From contig NZ_VANR01000001.1 in the NCBI RefSeq assembly GCF_005885675.1, forward strand, positions 1 through 64,000: a stretch of 64,000 nucleotides of DNA, read 5' to 3'. The notes beneath the pieces were generated by a model that searched no databases, was not told the origin of the DNA, and worked only from the letters and a program-made list of their open reading frames with translations. The position numbers and the translations under genes are program-made. This document shows positions 1-9,204 of the stretch, piece after piece. Positions within the stretch are counted from its first letter, which is position 1; the number at the start of each line of letters is the position of its first letter. This DNA is from Polaribacter aestuariivivens (GTDB lineage Bacteria; Bacteroidota; Bacteroidia; Flavobacteriales; Flavobacteriaceae).

Positions 1-399
1 ACTACTCCATTTCAAGACGAACCTAGTTTCGAGAATTTAGAAGGCGGAATTTACACCATCATTGTTAATGATAAAAATGGATGTGCTCCAGATGCTACTC
101 TGCAAGTTTCTGTAATTCAATTTCCTAAATTCTTTACCCCAAATGGCGATGGAAGAAATGATACTTGGGTAATTAAAGGCGCTAATAAAACCTTTTATCC
201 AAATGCAAGTATCAATATTTTTAACAGATTTGGAAAATTAGTCGCGCAAATTCCTATTGATTCACAAGGATGGAATGGAACTTTCAACGGAAAACTACTA
301 CCTTCTGATGATTATTGGTTTAATATTCAGCTAATTCCTGCAGATTCTTCCAAACCAACAATTAACAAAAAAGGTAATTTCTCTCTTTTGAGAAGGTAA
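1..399 (+). CDS. C-terminal fragment of a T9SS type B (gliding-motility-associated) cargo protein
   Basis: The frame is open from the first base of the window, so the N-terminus lies outside it; 132 residues remain. The fragment has the hallmark order of the type B CTD (CHU_C family): FPKFFTPNGDGRNDTW, then INIFNRFGKLV, then GWNGTFNGKLLPSDDYWF, ending in KGNFSLLRR. In this family the domain directs export of large adhesins or surface enzymes through the type IX secretion system, usually together with PorP/SprF-like partners. The upstream passional domain cannot be seen, so the cargo function is unknown. The 95 bases between its stop and the next start hold only a short TGATGA-TT-TCATCA palindrome. 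Confidence 0.9.
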   Translation, partial: TTPFQDEPSFENLEGGIYTIIVNDKNGCAPDATLQVSVIQFPKFFTPNGDGRNDTWVIKGANKTFYPNASINIFNRFGKLVAQIPIDSQGWNGTFNGKLLPSDDYWFNIQLIPADSSKPTINKKGNFSLLRR

Positions 400-494
400 A
401 AGTTTAAGAAACATTTATACTATTTCAAAAACTGAGTGTGATGATTTCATCATAATATTTCTTATTTTAGCTGAAAACTAAGAAACGAATTCCT

Positions 495-2138
495 ATGGAT
501 CTTAACTTCAATAAAAACGAAGATTATAATAAACTTTTAGCATCAGATTTACGACAAAGATTAGTCAAAGTAAAATTAGGTGGTGGTCAAAAAAGAATTG
601 ACAAACTTCACCAAAAAGGAAAAATGACAGCACGTGAAAGAGTAGATTACCTACTTGACTCTGATGCAAAATCAATAGAAATTGGAGCTTTTGCAGGTGA
701 AGATATGTATGCGGAACATGGAGGATGCCCTTCTGGAGGTGTTGTCGTAAAAATTGGATATATTAAAGGTAAACAATGCATTGTTGTTGCAAATGATGCC
801 ACTGTAAAAGCAGGAGCTTGGTTTCCTATTACAGGAAAAAAGAACTTAAGAGCACAAGAAATATCTATAGAAAATAAACTACCAATTATTTATTTAGTTG
901 ATTCTGCTGGTGTTTATTTACCAATGCAAGATGAAATTTTTCCAGATAAAGAACATTTTGGACGTATTTTTAGAAACAATGCAGTAATGAGTAGTATGGG
1001 TATTACTCAAATTTCTGCGGTAATGGGAAGTTGTGTTGCTGGTGGTGCATATTTACCAATTATGAGTGACGAAGCTTTAATTGTAGACAAAACTGCAAGT
1101 ATATTCTTAGCAGGAAGCTATTTGGTAAAAGCTGCAATTGGAGAATCTATTGATAATGAAACTTTAGGTGGTGCTACTACACATTGTGAAATTTCTGGCG
1201 TTACAGATTACAAAGCAAAAGACGATAAAGATGCTTTAGACAAAATAAAATTTATTGTTGATAAAATTGGCGATTACGACAAAGCTGGTTTTAGTAAAAC
1301 TGCATCTTTTCCACCAAAAGAAAAAGAGGATGAAATTTTTGGAATTTTACCCAAAGAAAGAAATGCACAGTATGATATGTTAGAAATCATAAAGCGTTTG
1401 GTAGATAAATCGGAATTTGAACAATACAAAGAAGGTTATGGTCAAACCATTTTAACAGGTTATGCAAGAATTGATGGTTGGGCAGTGGGTATTGTTGCAA
1501 ATCAAAGAAAGTTGGTAAAAACCACCGCTTCAAAAACCAAACCTACAGAAATGCAATTTGGCGGTGTAATTTATAACGATTCTGCAGACAAAGCCACACG
1601 TTTTATTGCCAATTGTAATCAAAAGAAAATTCCATTAGTTTTCTTACAAGATGTTACTGGTTTTATGGTAGGTTCAAAATCAGAACACGGAGGTATTATA
1701 AAAGATGGTGCAAAAATGGTAAATGCGGTAAGTAATTCTGTAGTACCAAAATTTACCATTGTTATTGGAAATTCTTATGGAGCAGGAAATTACGCCATGT
1801 GTGGTAAGGCATATGACCCAAGACTAATTGTTGCGTGGCCTTCTGCTGAACTAGCAGTTATGAGCGGAAATTCAGCTGCAAAAGTTTTACTACAAATAGA
1901 AACAGCTTCACTTAAAAAGAAAGGTGAAGAAATTACTCCAGAAAAAGAAGCTGAGTTATTTGACAAAATAAAATCTCGTTATGACAAGCAAGTATCACCT
2001 TATTATGCAGCTGCAAGAATTTGGACTGATGCAGTAATAAACCCATTAGATACCAGAACTTGGATTTCTATGGGAATAGAGGCAGCAAACCACGCTCCTA
2101 TCGAAAAGAAATTTAATATGGGTGTATTGCAAGTTTAA
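495..2138 (+). CDS. Acyl-CoA carboxylase carboxyltransferase (beta) subunit, methylcrotonyl/propionyl-CoA type
   Basis: The 547-residue protein spans the full carboxyltransferase fold, with N-terminal and C-terminal crotonase-like halves. Visible family blocks include VANDATVKAGAWFP (about residues 95-108), MGSCVAGGAYLP in the first half, and GNSYGAGNYAMCGKAYDP and WPSAELAVMSG in the second half. The product should transfer carboxyl from a biotinylated carrier to an acyl-CoA. The sequence is closest in feel to methylcrotonyl-CoA carboxylase beta (leucine catabolism), but propionyl-CoA or a broad acyl-CoA substrate cannot be excluded. The biotin carboxylase/carrier subunit is not adjacent. It is a single gene with its own downstream terminator hairpin, so it is probably monocistronic. 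Confidence 0.88.
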   Translation: MDLNFNKNEDYNKLLASDLRQRLVKVKLGGGQKRIDKLHQKGKMTARERVDYLLDSDAKSIEIGAFAGEDMYAEHGGCPSGGVVVKIGYIKGKQCIVVANDATVKAGAWFPITGKKNLRAQEISIENKLPIIYLVDSAGVYLPMQDEIFPDKEHFGRIFRNNAVMSSMGITQISAVMGSCVAGGAYLPIMSDEALIVDKTASIFLAGSYLVKAAIGESIDNETLGGATTHCEISGVTDYKAKDDKDALDKIKFIVDKIGDYDKAGFSKTASFPPKEKEDEIFGILPKERNAQYDMLEIIKRLVDKSEFEQYKEGYGQTILTGYARIDGWAVGIVANQRKLVKTTASKTKPTEMQFGGVIYNDSADKATRFIANCNQKKIPLVFLQDVTGFMVGSKSEHGGIIKDGAKMVNAVSNSVVPKFTIVIGNSYGAGNYAMCGKAYDPRLIVAWPSAELAVMSGNSAAKVLLQIETASLKKKGEEITPEKEAELFDKIKSRYDKQVSPYYAAARIWTDAVINPLDTRTWISMGIEAANHAPIEKKFNMGVLQV

Positions 2139-2164
2139 TAAATTACACTTATATTTTTATAAAT

Positions 2165-2199
2165 AATAAATGACGAATATCACAATTCGTCATTTTTTT
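2165..2199 (+). terminator. Rho-independent terminator after the carboxyltransferase gene
   Basis: An 8-bp perfect stem (2171-2178 with 2185-2192, TGACGAAT/ATTCGTCA), a 6-base loop and a run of seven T (2193-2199). Confidence 0.8.
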
Positions 2200-2205
2200 A
2201 TATCT

Positions 2206-2213
2206 TATTTTTG
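2206..2213 (+). promoter_or_regulatory. Candidate -7 box for pta-ackA
   Basis: TATTTTTG fits the Bacteroidota -7 consensus TAnnTTTG. It lies just after a terminator and 20 bases before the pta start. No TTG was found at the expected -33 distance, so the call rests on position and the -7 match only. Confidence 0.4.
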
Positions 2214-2232
2214 CAAAACAATTCAATAAAAA

Positions 2233-4326
2233 ATGAGCAAATCCATATATATTACTACTGTAGAATCTGATAGTGGTAAATCTTTAATATCCTTAGGAAT
2301 TTTAAGAATGATGTTAACAAAATCTGCAAAAGTAGGTTATTTCAGACCCATCATTAACGAAATAAATACAGAAGGTTATGATGAACACACTAATACAGCT
2401 ATTAATTTTTTTAATTTAGATATTGATTATAAAGATTGTTATGCATATACTCAAAGTGAAGTTGTAGAGCTTTTAAGTGAAGGACAAGAAGATGAAGTGA
2501 TTCATCATGTTATTAAAAAATATAAAAAATTAGAAGCAAAATATGATTATGTTTTAGTGGAAGGAACTGATTTTTCTGGAAATGGTGGGTTCACAGAATT
2601 AGACGTAAATCTAATGATTGCCAAAAACTTAAACATTCCTGCTTTAATTGTAGGCTCTGGAAACGGAAAAAAGAAGAAGGATTTTATAAATACCATGCAA
2701 CTTTCTTACAACTCATTTATTCAAAAAGAAGTGGATGTTATTGGAATTATTGCCAATAAAATTGAAGAAGATGAAGTAGATTATATTAGACAAGAACTCA
2801 TCAAAAGTTTTCCTGATAAACTTCAAATAGATATTATTCCAAAGGTAGATTTTTTAGCTTTCCCAACAGTTAAAGAAGTTGTAAAAGCATTAAAGGGACG
2901 TGTTTTATTTGGAGAACAATTTTTAGACAACGCTATTGGAAGTTATAGTACTGGTGCTATGCAACTTCGAAACTATCTCACAAGAATTAAAGAAAATGCG
3001 TTGGTAATTACGCCTGGAGACAGAGCTGATATTATTTTAGGTGCTTTACAAGCTAATTCATCTAAAAATTACCCGAAAATTGCAGGAATTATTTTAACAG
3101 GAAGACTAATTCCTGAAGAATCTATCATTAAATTAATTGAAGGTGTACAATCTACAGTGCCAATTATTTCTGTTGAAGGTGGTACTTTTAGCATCTCAAA
3201 TAAAATTGGTTCGGTAAAATCTAAAATTTACGCAACTCATAACAAAAAAATATTATTATCATTAGATACGTTTGATAAATTTGTAAATGCAGAAGGTTTA
3301 ACCAATATTTTAACCTCCTATACCTCTGTTAAAATGACACCAAGCATGTTTCAATATAATTTATTGCAAAAAGCAAGAATTCATAAAAAACATATTGTGT
3401 TGCCAGAAGGAGATGATGAACGAATTATAACTGCTGCTGCACGTTTACAATTATTAGACATTGTAGATTTAACACTTTTAGGAGATAGAAACACCATACA
3501 GTTAAAGTGCGATCAATTAGGAATTCAAATAGACTTAGACAAGTTAAACATTCTTAATCCAGAAGATTCTATTCATAATAAAGACTTTGCAAACACTCTT
3601 TTTGAAGCAAGAAAACACAAAGGTTTAACAGAAACTACTGCTGTAGATTTAACCAGAGACGTTTCTTATTATGGAACATTAATGATTTTAAATGGTTTGG
3701 CAGATGGAATGGTTTCTGGAGCAGTTCACACAACAATGCACACCATAAAACCAGCCTTACAGTTAATTAAAACCAAACCAGGAGTTTCTGTAGTTTCCTC
3801 TGTATTTTTCATGTGTCTGTCAGACAGAGTTTCTGTAATGGGAGATTGTGCTGTAAATCCAAATCCGAATGCAGAACAACTTTCGGAAATTGCCATTTCT
3901 TCAGCAGCATCTGCAGAAGCCTTTGGTATTCCAGCAAAAGTAGCGATGTTATCTTACTCTTCTGGAAGTTCTGGAAAAGGCGAAGAAGTAGAAAAAGTAA
4001 GAAAAGCGACTGAATTGGCAAAAGCAAAAAAACCAGATTTAAAAATTGAAGGTCCCATACAATATGATGCAGCTGTAGATATGTCTGTTGCAAAAACAAA
4101 AATGCCAGATTCTGAAGTTGCAGGACAAGCTTCTGTTTTAATTTTCCCTGATTTAAACACTGGAAATAATACGTACAAAGCCATTCAAAGAGAAACTGGT
4201 GCTTTGGCTATTGGCCCAATGTTGCAAGGGTTAAACAAACCTGTAAACGATTTAAGTAGAGGCTGTACAGTAGATGATATTTTTAACACGGTTTTATTAA
4301 CTGCCATTCAAGCAAATCAAGATTAA
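2233..4326 (+). CDS. pta: Phosphate acetyltransferase, long form
   Basis: Phosphate acetyltransferase interconverts acetyl-CoA and acetyl phosphate in the cytoplasm. The 697 residues match the long form. An N-terminal P-loop/BioD-like domain starts with TVESDSGKSL near residue 10, a DRTGG-type middle domain follows, and the catalytic domain begins near residue 375 (HIVLPEGDDERI) with SVFFMCLSDR, CAVNPNPNAEQL and SYSSGSSGKGEEVEKV. The start follows a terminator and a -7 box, so this gene heads a two-gene operon. ackA begins 3 bases after its stop, completing the acetate/ATP pathway. In long-form enzymes the N-terminal region is regulatory; whether it responds to effectors here is unknown. Confidence 0.96.
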   Translation: MSKSIYITTVESDSGKSLISLGILRMMLTKSAKVGYFRPIINEINTEGYDEHTNTAINFFNLDIDYKDCYAYTQSEVVELLSEGQEDEVIHHVIKKYKKLEAKYDYVLVEGTDFSGNGGFTELDVNLMIAKNLNIPALIVGSGNGKKKKDFINTMQLSYNSFIQKEVDVIGIIANKIEEDEVDYIRQELIKSFPDKLQIDIIPKVDFLAFPTVKEVVKALKGRVLFGEQFLDNAIGSYSTGAMQLRNYLTRIKENALVITPGDRADIILGALQANSSKNYPKIAGIILTGRLIPEESIIKLIEGVQSTVPIISVEGGTFSISNKIGSVKSKIYATHNKKILLSLDTFDKFVNAEGLTNILTSYTSVKMTPSMFQYNLLQKARIHKKHIVLPEGDDERIITAAARLQLLDIVDLTLLGDRNTIQLKCDQLGIQIDLDKLNILNPEDSIHNKDFANTLFEARKHKGLTETTAVDLTRDVSYYGTLMILNGLADGMVSGAVHTTMHTIKPALQLIKTKPGVSVVSSVFFMCLSDRVSVMGDCAVNPNPNAEQLSEIAISSAASAEAFGIPAKVAMLSYSSGSSGKGEEVEKVRKATELAKAKKPDLKIEGPIQYDAAVDMSVAKTKMPDSEVAGQASVLIFPDLNTGNNTYKAIQRETGALAIGPMLQGLNKPVNDLSRGCTVDDIFNTVLLTAIQANQD

Positions 4327-4328
4327 TT

Positions 4329-5516
4329 ATGAATATTTTAGTTTTAAATGCAGGTTCTTCTTCATTAAAATATCAAGTGATAGAAATGCCTTCGCAACAT
4401 GTAAAATGTGTTGGTTTGGTAGAAAGAATTGGAATGGAAGACGCTATTTTTAATCATGAAATTGATGATGAAAAGCACCAAGAAATTTTACCAATACTGA
4501 ATCATGAAATTGGTTTACAGAAAATTGCTGAAACTTTATTAGACAAAAAAATTGGTGTTTTAAATACTGTTGATGAAATAAAAGCAGTTGGACATAGAGT
4601 GGTTCATGGTGGAAGTAAATTCAACGAAACTGTGGTTGTTACACAAGAAGTTAAAGACAATATTCGAGATTTATTTGATTTGGCACCTTTACATAATCCT
4701 GCAAATTTAACAGGAATAGAAATTGCAGAAACGATTTTTACTTCTGCAAAACAAATTGCCATTTTCGATACTTCTTTTCATCAAACAATGCCACAAGAAG
4801 CCTTTCAATATGCAATTCCGAATAAATATTTATCCAAGCATAAAATTAGAGCCTATGGTTTTCATGGTACAAGTCATAAATATGTTTCTGAAAAAGCGAC
4901 TGAGTATTTAGGCGAAGAAAAATCAAAAAACATTATTACCATTCATTTAGGAAATGGCTGTAGCATGTCTGCCATTAAAAACGGAAAAAGCATAGAGAAT
5001 TCTTTAGGTTTTGGCCCAATGAATGGGTTAATTATGGGAACTCGTTCTGGAGATATTGATCAATCTGTTATTTTCTTTTTGATGAAAAAGTTGAATAAAA
5101 CTGTTGAGGAGGTGAATACTTTATTGCAGAAAGAATCTGGAATGCTAGGTTTAACTGGTTTTTCTGATTTAAGAGAAATATCTGAAAAAGCTGAAAAAGG
5201 AAATGAAGATTGCCAAAACGCATTAAATTTAGCAGGCTATAGAATAAGAAAATACATAGGAAGCTATGCTGCTATTTTAAATGGATTGGATGCGATTGTT
5301 TTCACTGCAGGAATTGGAGAAAATTCAACAATTATGAGAAGTTTAGCTTGCGAAAATTTAGAGTTCTTAGGAATTGATTTAGATGAAGTTAAAAACAAAA
5401 TTCGTTCTAAAGAAATTCGAGAAATTCAAAAATCGACTTCAAAAGTAAAAATTCTTGTAATTCCAACAAATGAAGAAATAGAGATTGCGAAACAATCGTA
5501 TCAATTAATTAAATAA
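4329..5516 (+). CDS. ackA: Acetate kinase
   Basis: Converts acetyl phosphate plus ADP to acetate plus ATP, or the reverse during acetate uptake. The 395-residue length is standard. ASKHA-fold motifs are present in order: NAGSSSLKYQ at the N-terminus, GHRVVHGG (about residues 90-97), FDTSFHQTMP, YGFHGTSHKYV, HLGNGCSMSAI and FTAGIGENS. The gene follows pta by 3 bases, so the two are co-transcribed. A strong hairpin lies directly behind the stop and is shared with the convergent gene downstream. Confidence 0.97.
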   Translation: MNILVLNAGSSSLKYQVIEMPSQHVKCVGLVERIGMEDAIFNHEIDDEKHQEILPILNHEIGLQKIAETLLDKKIGVLNTVDEIKAVGHRVVHGGSKFNETVVVTQEVKDNIRDLFDLAPLHNPANLTGIEIAETIFTSAKQIAIFDTSFHQTMPQEAFQYAIPNKYLSKHKIRAYGFHGTSHKYVSEKATEYLGEEKSKNIITIHLGNGCSMSAIKNGKSIENSLGFGPMNGLIMGTRSGDIDQSVIFFLMKKLNKTVEEVNTLLQKESGMLGLTGFSDLREISEKAEKGNEDCQNALNLAGYRIRKYIGSYAAILNGLDAIVFTAGIGENSTIMRSLACENLEFLGIDLDEVKNKIRSKEIREIQKSTSKVKILVIPTNEEIEIAKQSYQLIK

Positions 5517-5554
5517 AAAGCATTTCTAAGCAAAGAGCTTAGAAACACTTTTTA
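5516..5554. terminator. Bidirectional terminator between ackA and the convergent T9SS cargo gene
   Basis: A perfect 9-bp stem (5523-5531 with 5537-5545, TTTCTAAGC/GCTTAGAAA) with a 5-base loop. It is flanked by AAAAG on one side and CTTTTT on the other, so it can act on both strands. Confidence 0.8.
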
Positions 5555-5568
5555 AGGTTGGGAGAAAA

Positions 5569-6747
5569 TTAGTTTTTTATAATTCTTTTACTAGCAACTT
5601 TCCCTTCTTTTGTTTGAACTTTTAGCAAATAAAACCCTTGTGATAAGGATGTAATATCTACTTGTTTTTGGTTTGTCGAAAAAACTTTTTTACCTAAAAT
5701 ATTAAATAGGTCTATTCTTTCTACTTCAAAATTTGCAGTATTAATTGTAAAAACACCATTTGTTGGGTTTGGATAGGCCTTAAAATTTAAGGCTGTAAAA
5801 TCTTCTACACTTGCAGTTGCTCCATTATAATAATATATTGTTCTATCATTAGTTCCTGTAGAAGAGCCTGTTATTTTATTTACAAATTGTTCGTCTTCAC
5901 CTGTTAAAGCTGCAAAACCTGTTTTATCTTTAAAAGGGTTTATAATAGTGCTCATTAATTTACTCGTGTCAAAAGTATAGCTCTCTTCATAACTGTTGGT
6001 AAAAGTGCCGTTTTCAAAATCAAAATCTTCTTCTAAAATTAAATTACCATTACCATCATATGTATATTCAGCTTTATAGTTATTTACGTATGAAGTCCCA
6101 TTCCAATCTTGACTAATATTCTGTATTGCCTTGTTATTTGAATTATATGTGTAAGTATCTCTACCATCTAAATCCCAAGAAGATCCATTCCATTCTTCAT
6201 AAGTATATTCTGAAACTAAATTATTTGAACCATAATTAATCACAACTCTAGAAGAAGCATCTCTCTGAGAACCTTCTGTAACTAATACCCAAGAAGATCC
6301 ATTCCATTCTTCCGATAATAAACCTGTAATTTTATTATTAGTATATGTGAAAGTGTTTCTGTGTTCGTTTACCCAAACATTGTTTATTTTTTCTTGATCT
6401 ATGGACTCTATAATTTGATTATTACTATTATAGGTATAGTTTGTTCTAAGACCATCTTCAGGATTACCTGAAGAATCTAAACTTTCATAAGTATCCGTAA
6501 TTATTTTATTTTGACTGTTGTAGGTATAAGTTTCTCTTGCATTTAAATCCCATGAAGCATTCATACTGTTCCAACTAAAATAAGCTTCTTCAGTCAAATT
6601 GTTACTAGCATCATATATATAAGTTGATCTATTATTATTTACCCAATTTACACCATCATAAAATTGGTTTACATTAGATGTTAATTTGTCTTGCCCTAAA
6701 ATTGAAACAGTAAAGCATACAAAAAGTAAAAAAGTATTTTTTTTCAT
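5569..6747 (-). CDS. Secreted repeat protein with T9SS type A sorting signal
   Basis: The start is placed at the internal ATG that gives MKKNTFLLFVCFTVSILGQ, a clean signal peptide; the frame is open 10 codons further upstream. The mature part is built of imperfect repeats of a TYTYNSNNK type with W-(N/D)-G-(S/T)-S-W segments, reminiscent of YD or RHS-like beta repeats. The end (YPNPTNGVFTI, then IDLFNILGKKV, then GFYLLKVQT, ending KRIIKN) is a T9SS type A CTD. The protein is therefore expected to be secreted or anchored on the surface. Repeats are also similar at DNA level: one 25-base string occurs at 6174-6198 and 6288-6312. No enzymatic motif was seen. Function unknown; it could be an adhesin or carbohydrate-binding scaffold. 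Confidence 0.85.
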   Translation of the reverse strand: MKKNTFLLFVCFTVSILGQDKLTSNVNQFYDGVNWVNNNRSTYIYDASNNLTEEAYFSWNSMNASWDLNARETYTYNSQNKIITDTYESLDSSGNPEDGLRTNYTYNSNNQIIESIDQEKINNVWVNEHRNTFTYTNNKITGLLSEEWNGSSWVLVTEGSQRDASSRVVINYGSNNLVSEYTYEEWNGSSWDLDGRDTYTYNSNNKAIQNISQDWNGTSYVNNYKAEYTYDGNGNLILEEDFDFENGTFTNSYEESYTFDTSKLMSTIINPFKDKTGFAALTGEDEQFVNKITGSSTGTNDRTIYYYNGATASVEDFTALNFKAYPNPTNGVFTINTANFEVERIDLFNILGKKVFSTNQKQVDITSLSQGFYLLKVQTKEGKVASKRIIKN

Positions 6748-6847
6748 ATTTAAAAAGTGTTTTATATTAATAAACAAAGATATTTCAGGCTACAAAAAAA
6801 TCTATACCTATAAGTAGGTATATTTTTAAAAAACAGCCTGTAAATAA

Positions 6848-6878
6848 TTGTTAAACAGCTATCAAATTTCTACATTTG
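6848..6878 (+). promoter_or_regulatory. Promoter of yebC
   Basis: TTG (6848-6850), a 20-base spacer, then TACATTTG (6871-6878). Both elements fit the Bacteroidota primary sigma consensus. The box ends 31 bases before the yebC start. Confidence 0.6.
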
Positions 6879-6908
6879 CGTAGTTAATAATTAAAATATT
6901 TACAGGAA

Positions 6909-7625
6909 ATGGGTAGAGCATTTGAGTTCAGGAAAGCTAGAAAAATGAAACGCTGGTCTGCAATGGCTAAAACATTTACCAGAATTGGTAAAGACATTGT
7001 AATGGCTGTAAAAGAAGGTGGGCCAAATCCAGAATCTAACTCTCGTTTACGTGCAGTAATACAAAATGCGAAGGCTGCAAACATGCCAAAAGACAATGTT
7101 GAACGTGCCATAAAAAAAGCAACTGATAAAGATACTGCAGATTATAAAGAAGTTTTATTTGAAGGATACGCACCTCATGGAATTGCCATTCTTTTAGAAA
7201 CCGCTACAGATAATAATAACAGAACTGTTGCCAATGTAAGAGCCGCATTTAATAAATGTGATGGAAGTTTAGGTACTTCTGGTTCAGTTGTTTTTATGTT
7301 TGATCATACTTGTAATTTTACCGTTAAAAAGGAAGATATTACAATGGATATGGAAGAACTAGAATTGGAATTGATAGATTTTGAAGTAGAAGAAGTTTTT
7401 GATGATGAAGAAGGTATTATTATTTATGCCCCTTTTGAACAATTTGGCGCTATCCAATCTTATTTTGAAGATAAAAATGTTGAAATTTTATCTTCTGGTT
7501 TTGAAAGAATTCCAACTACCACTGTAAAATTAAATGAAGAACAACAAGCTGATGTTGAAAAGTTATTAGAAAAATTAGAGGAAGATGATGATGTACAAAA
7601 CGTTTATCACTCTATGGAAATGTAA
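6909..7625 (+). CDS. yebC: YebC/PmpR family protein (TACO1-like)
   Basis: A 238-residue full-length member of the YebC family. The N-terminus (GRAFEFRKARKMKRW) and the block MPKDNVERAIKKAT (about residues 59-72) are diagnostic. The C-terminal half is strongly acidic, which is usual. Members bind DNA as regulators, and more recent work on the family links some of them to ribosome function at difficult peptide motifs; which applies here cannot be read from sequence. It stands alone between a good promoter and a 13-bp terminator hairpin, so it is monocistronic. Confidence 0.95.
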   Translation: MGRAFEFRKARKMKRWSAMAKTFTRIGKDIVMAVKEGGPNPESNSRLRAVIQNAKAANMPKDNVERAIKKATDKDTADYKEVLFEGYAPHGIAILLETATDNNNRTVANVRAAFNKCDGSLGTSGSVVFMFDHTCNFTVKKEDITMDMEELELELIDFEVEEVFDDEEGIIIYAPFEQFGAIQSYFEDKNVEILSSGFERIPTTTVKLNEEQQADVEKLLEKLEEDDDVQNVYHSMEM

Positions 7626-7630
7626 ATAAT

Positions 7631-7660
7631 AAAAAAAATCTGCTTTTGCAGATTTTTTTT
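7631..7660. terminator. Bidirectional terminator between yebC and the VWA gene
   Basis: A 13-bp perfect stem (7631-7643 with 7648-7660), core ATCTGC-TTTT-GCAGAT, with A and T runs on the flanks, so it works for both converging genes. Confidence 0.85.
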
Positions 7661-7666
7661 ATTGAA

Positions 7667-9079
7667 TTAAATTCCAGCATATTTTTCTATCAACCTTACT
7701 ATTAAGTCATTTAACTTTTCAACTTTATAATTATCAGATGTAGGTTTTAAGTGTGAGTTTCCTATACCACTATCATCAGTTAAAAAAACGTAAGTTCCAT
7801 TTGTAGAAATACTAAAAAAACGCATTAAAAACTCCACAGTTTTATCTGCTCCACTTGCAACTATTGGAATAATTTTAATTCCTTTTTCTTGAGCTATTTT
7901 AATAGCGTTTTTAATAATTTTTACATTTTCTTGATTGTAATGAGGTGGAGCATCTAATAATAAAAATAACAATTTAGCAGTTGCTTTTTCATTCCAAGAT
8001 TTTGATAATGATACTTGCAATGCTTTTTCAACAGCTTCTTCATAATCTCCTCCTCCACTTGCATATTGTTGTGATAAATTGTGTTTTACAGTTTTAATAT
8101 TGGTGGTAAAATCAAAGTCTTTAACCACATAAGCATCACCTATATCTCTGTAAAAAGTTAAGCCAACTCTTTTACTTTGAATACTTGTATCTACTCTATT
8201 TATAATATTTTCTATCTCTGATTTTAAATAATCAATTTCATCTCCCATAGAACCTGTAGCGTCTATCGTAAACATAATATCAATATCATAATTTTCGATA
8301 CTTTTTAAAAAAGTAAAATTTATTTTTTGATGATTTGAGGTAACTTTTAGTCCTTTAATTTCATTATTATGAAGTGCTTGAACAGTATGATATTTGCCTT
8401 TTTCTCTAAATAAAATAGCTTTTCCAAAAACATCGGTTTTAGTTTTACCAATCACTATATGTTCATCATTTAAAAGTAAAACTGTTGCATTTGTAATGGG
8501 TTTGTTATTTATATCTTTTACAAAAACTTCTATATAATTTTTTACATTAAAATTCCATTGGTTTTTTACTTTTATAAAATCTTTATTTTTATAAAGCTTT
8601 TTCCAGTCTAACCAATTTTCAAAATCATTAATTTCACCAGCTGTTAATTGTCCAGATTGAGGTTTGTAGTTTTCTATTGTTTTATGACTATATGATTCTG
8701 TATCATCTACAACAGAAACACCTCTAACTGCACTTGTAAAACTTCTTTCTGCTTCAATTCCATACCCAACAACTACTATTTCATCTAAAGCATTTGCTTG
8801 TTCTATCATTTTTACATGAATCACGTTTGACCTTCCTACAATTTTTTGAACTTGTTTGTATCCTAAATAGGTAAATAATAATGTATCTCTAATTTTAGCG
8901 TTTAAAGTGTATTTACCATCAAAATCAGATTCTGTTCCAGTTACTGTACCTTTTACTTTGATTAAAACTCCTGCTAAAATGCCAGAGTTATCGGAAACTA
9001 TACCTGTAATTGTTTTTTGTTGTGCTTGAGTTATTGATATTGTGAGTATTAATAACAGATACATAAATTGTTTTAACAT
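7667..9079 (-). CDS. Carboxypeptidase-regulatory-like plus von Willebrand factor A domain protein
   Basis: The 470-residue product has a signal peptide (MLKQFMYLLLILTISITQAQ). A CarboxypepD_reg-like domain follows (about 22-92) with TVTGTESDFDGKYTL, and then ALDEIVVVGYG (97-107), the sequence normally seen just before the plug of SusC-type TonB receptors. No plug or barrel follows. After a second beta-rich segment (about 180-255) comes a VWA domain with a MIDAS-type DATGSMG at 273-279, a GGGDYEEAVEKAL stretch and LLLDAPPHY. It is predicted to act in the periplasm or at the outer membrane as a metal-dependent binding module. It is divergent from a membrane regulator across a hairpin-rich spacer. 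Function unknown. Confidence 0.85.
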   Translation of the reverse strand: MLKQFMYLLLILTISITQAQQKTITGIVSDNSGILAGVLIKVKGTVTGTESDFDGKYTLNAKIRDTLLFTYLGYKQVQKIVGRSNVIHVKMIEQANALDEIVVVGYGIEAERSFTSAVRGVSVVDDTESYSHKTIENYKPQSGQLTAGEINDFENWLDWKKLYKNKDFIKVKNQWNFNVKNYIEVFVKDINNKPITNATVLLLNDEHIVIGKTKTDVFGKAILFREKGKYHTVQALHNNEIKGLKVTSNHQKINFTFLKSIENYDIDIMFTIDATGSMGDEIDYLKSEIENIINRVDTSIQSKRVGLTFYRDIGDAYVVKDFDFTTNIKTVKHNLSQQYASGGGDYEEAVEKALQVSLSKSWNEKATAKLLFLLLDAPPHYNQENVKIIKNAIKIAQEKGIKIIPIVASGADKTVEFLMRFFSISTNGTYVFLTDDSGIGNSHLKPTSDNYKVEKLNDLIVRLIEKYAGI

Positions 9080-9163
9080 AATTGTAGTTTATAAGATTTA
9101 TGTAAAACTACATTCAAAGAAAAGACTAAGAAATACAAAATGAGTAAACTACTATGAAATGGA

Positions 9164-9198
9164 AGTTAACAACTTAATTCAGTTAGTAAGTTGTTTTA
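9164..9198. repeat. Imperfect-loop inverted repeat in the divergent spacer
   Basis: AACAACTTA and TAAGTTGTT, about 10 bases apart, can form a 9-bp stem. Coordinates may be off by one. It lies next to the stronger 30-base palindrome at 9205-9234. Confidence 0.5.
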
Positions 9199-9204
9199 AA
9201 AATA

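Noticed and set aside
3809..4184. Several open frames on both strands inside pta
   Set aside because: They are shadows of the well-supported pta frame; their translations look like low-complexity leucine or serine runs.
5569..6747. RHS/YD-repeat toxin
   Set aside because: Repeats are similar in flavour, but there is no RHS core, no toxin tip and no immunity gene; the end is a T9SS sorting domain.
7667..9079. TonB-dependent (SusC) receptor
   Set aside because: Only the pre-plug segment is present; plug and barrel are missing and a VWA domain follows.
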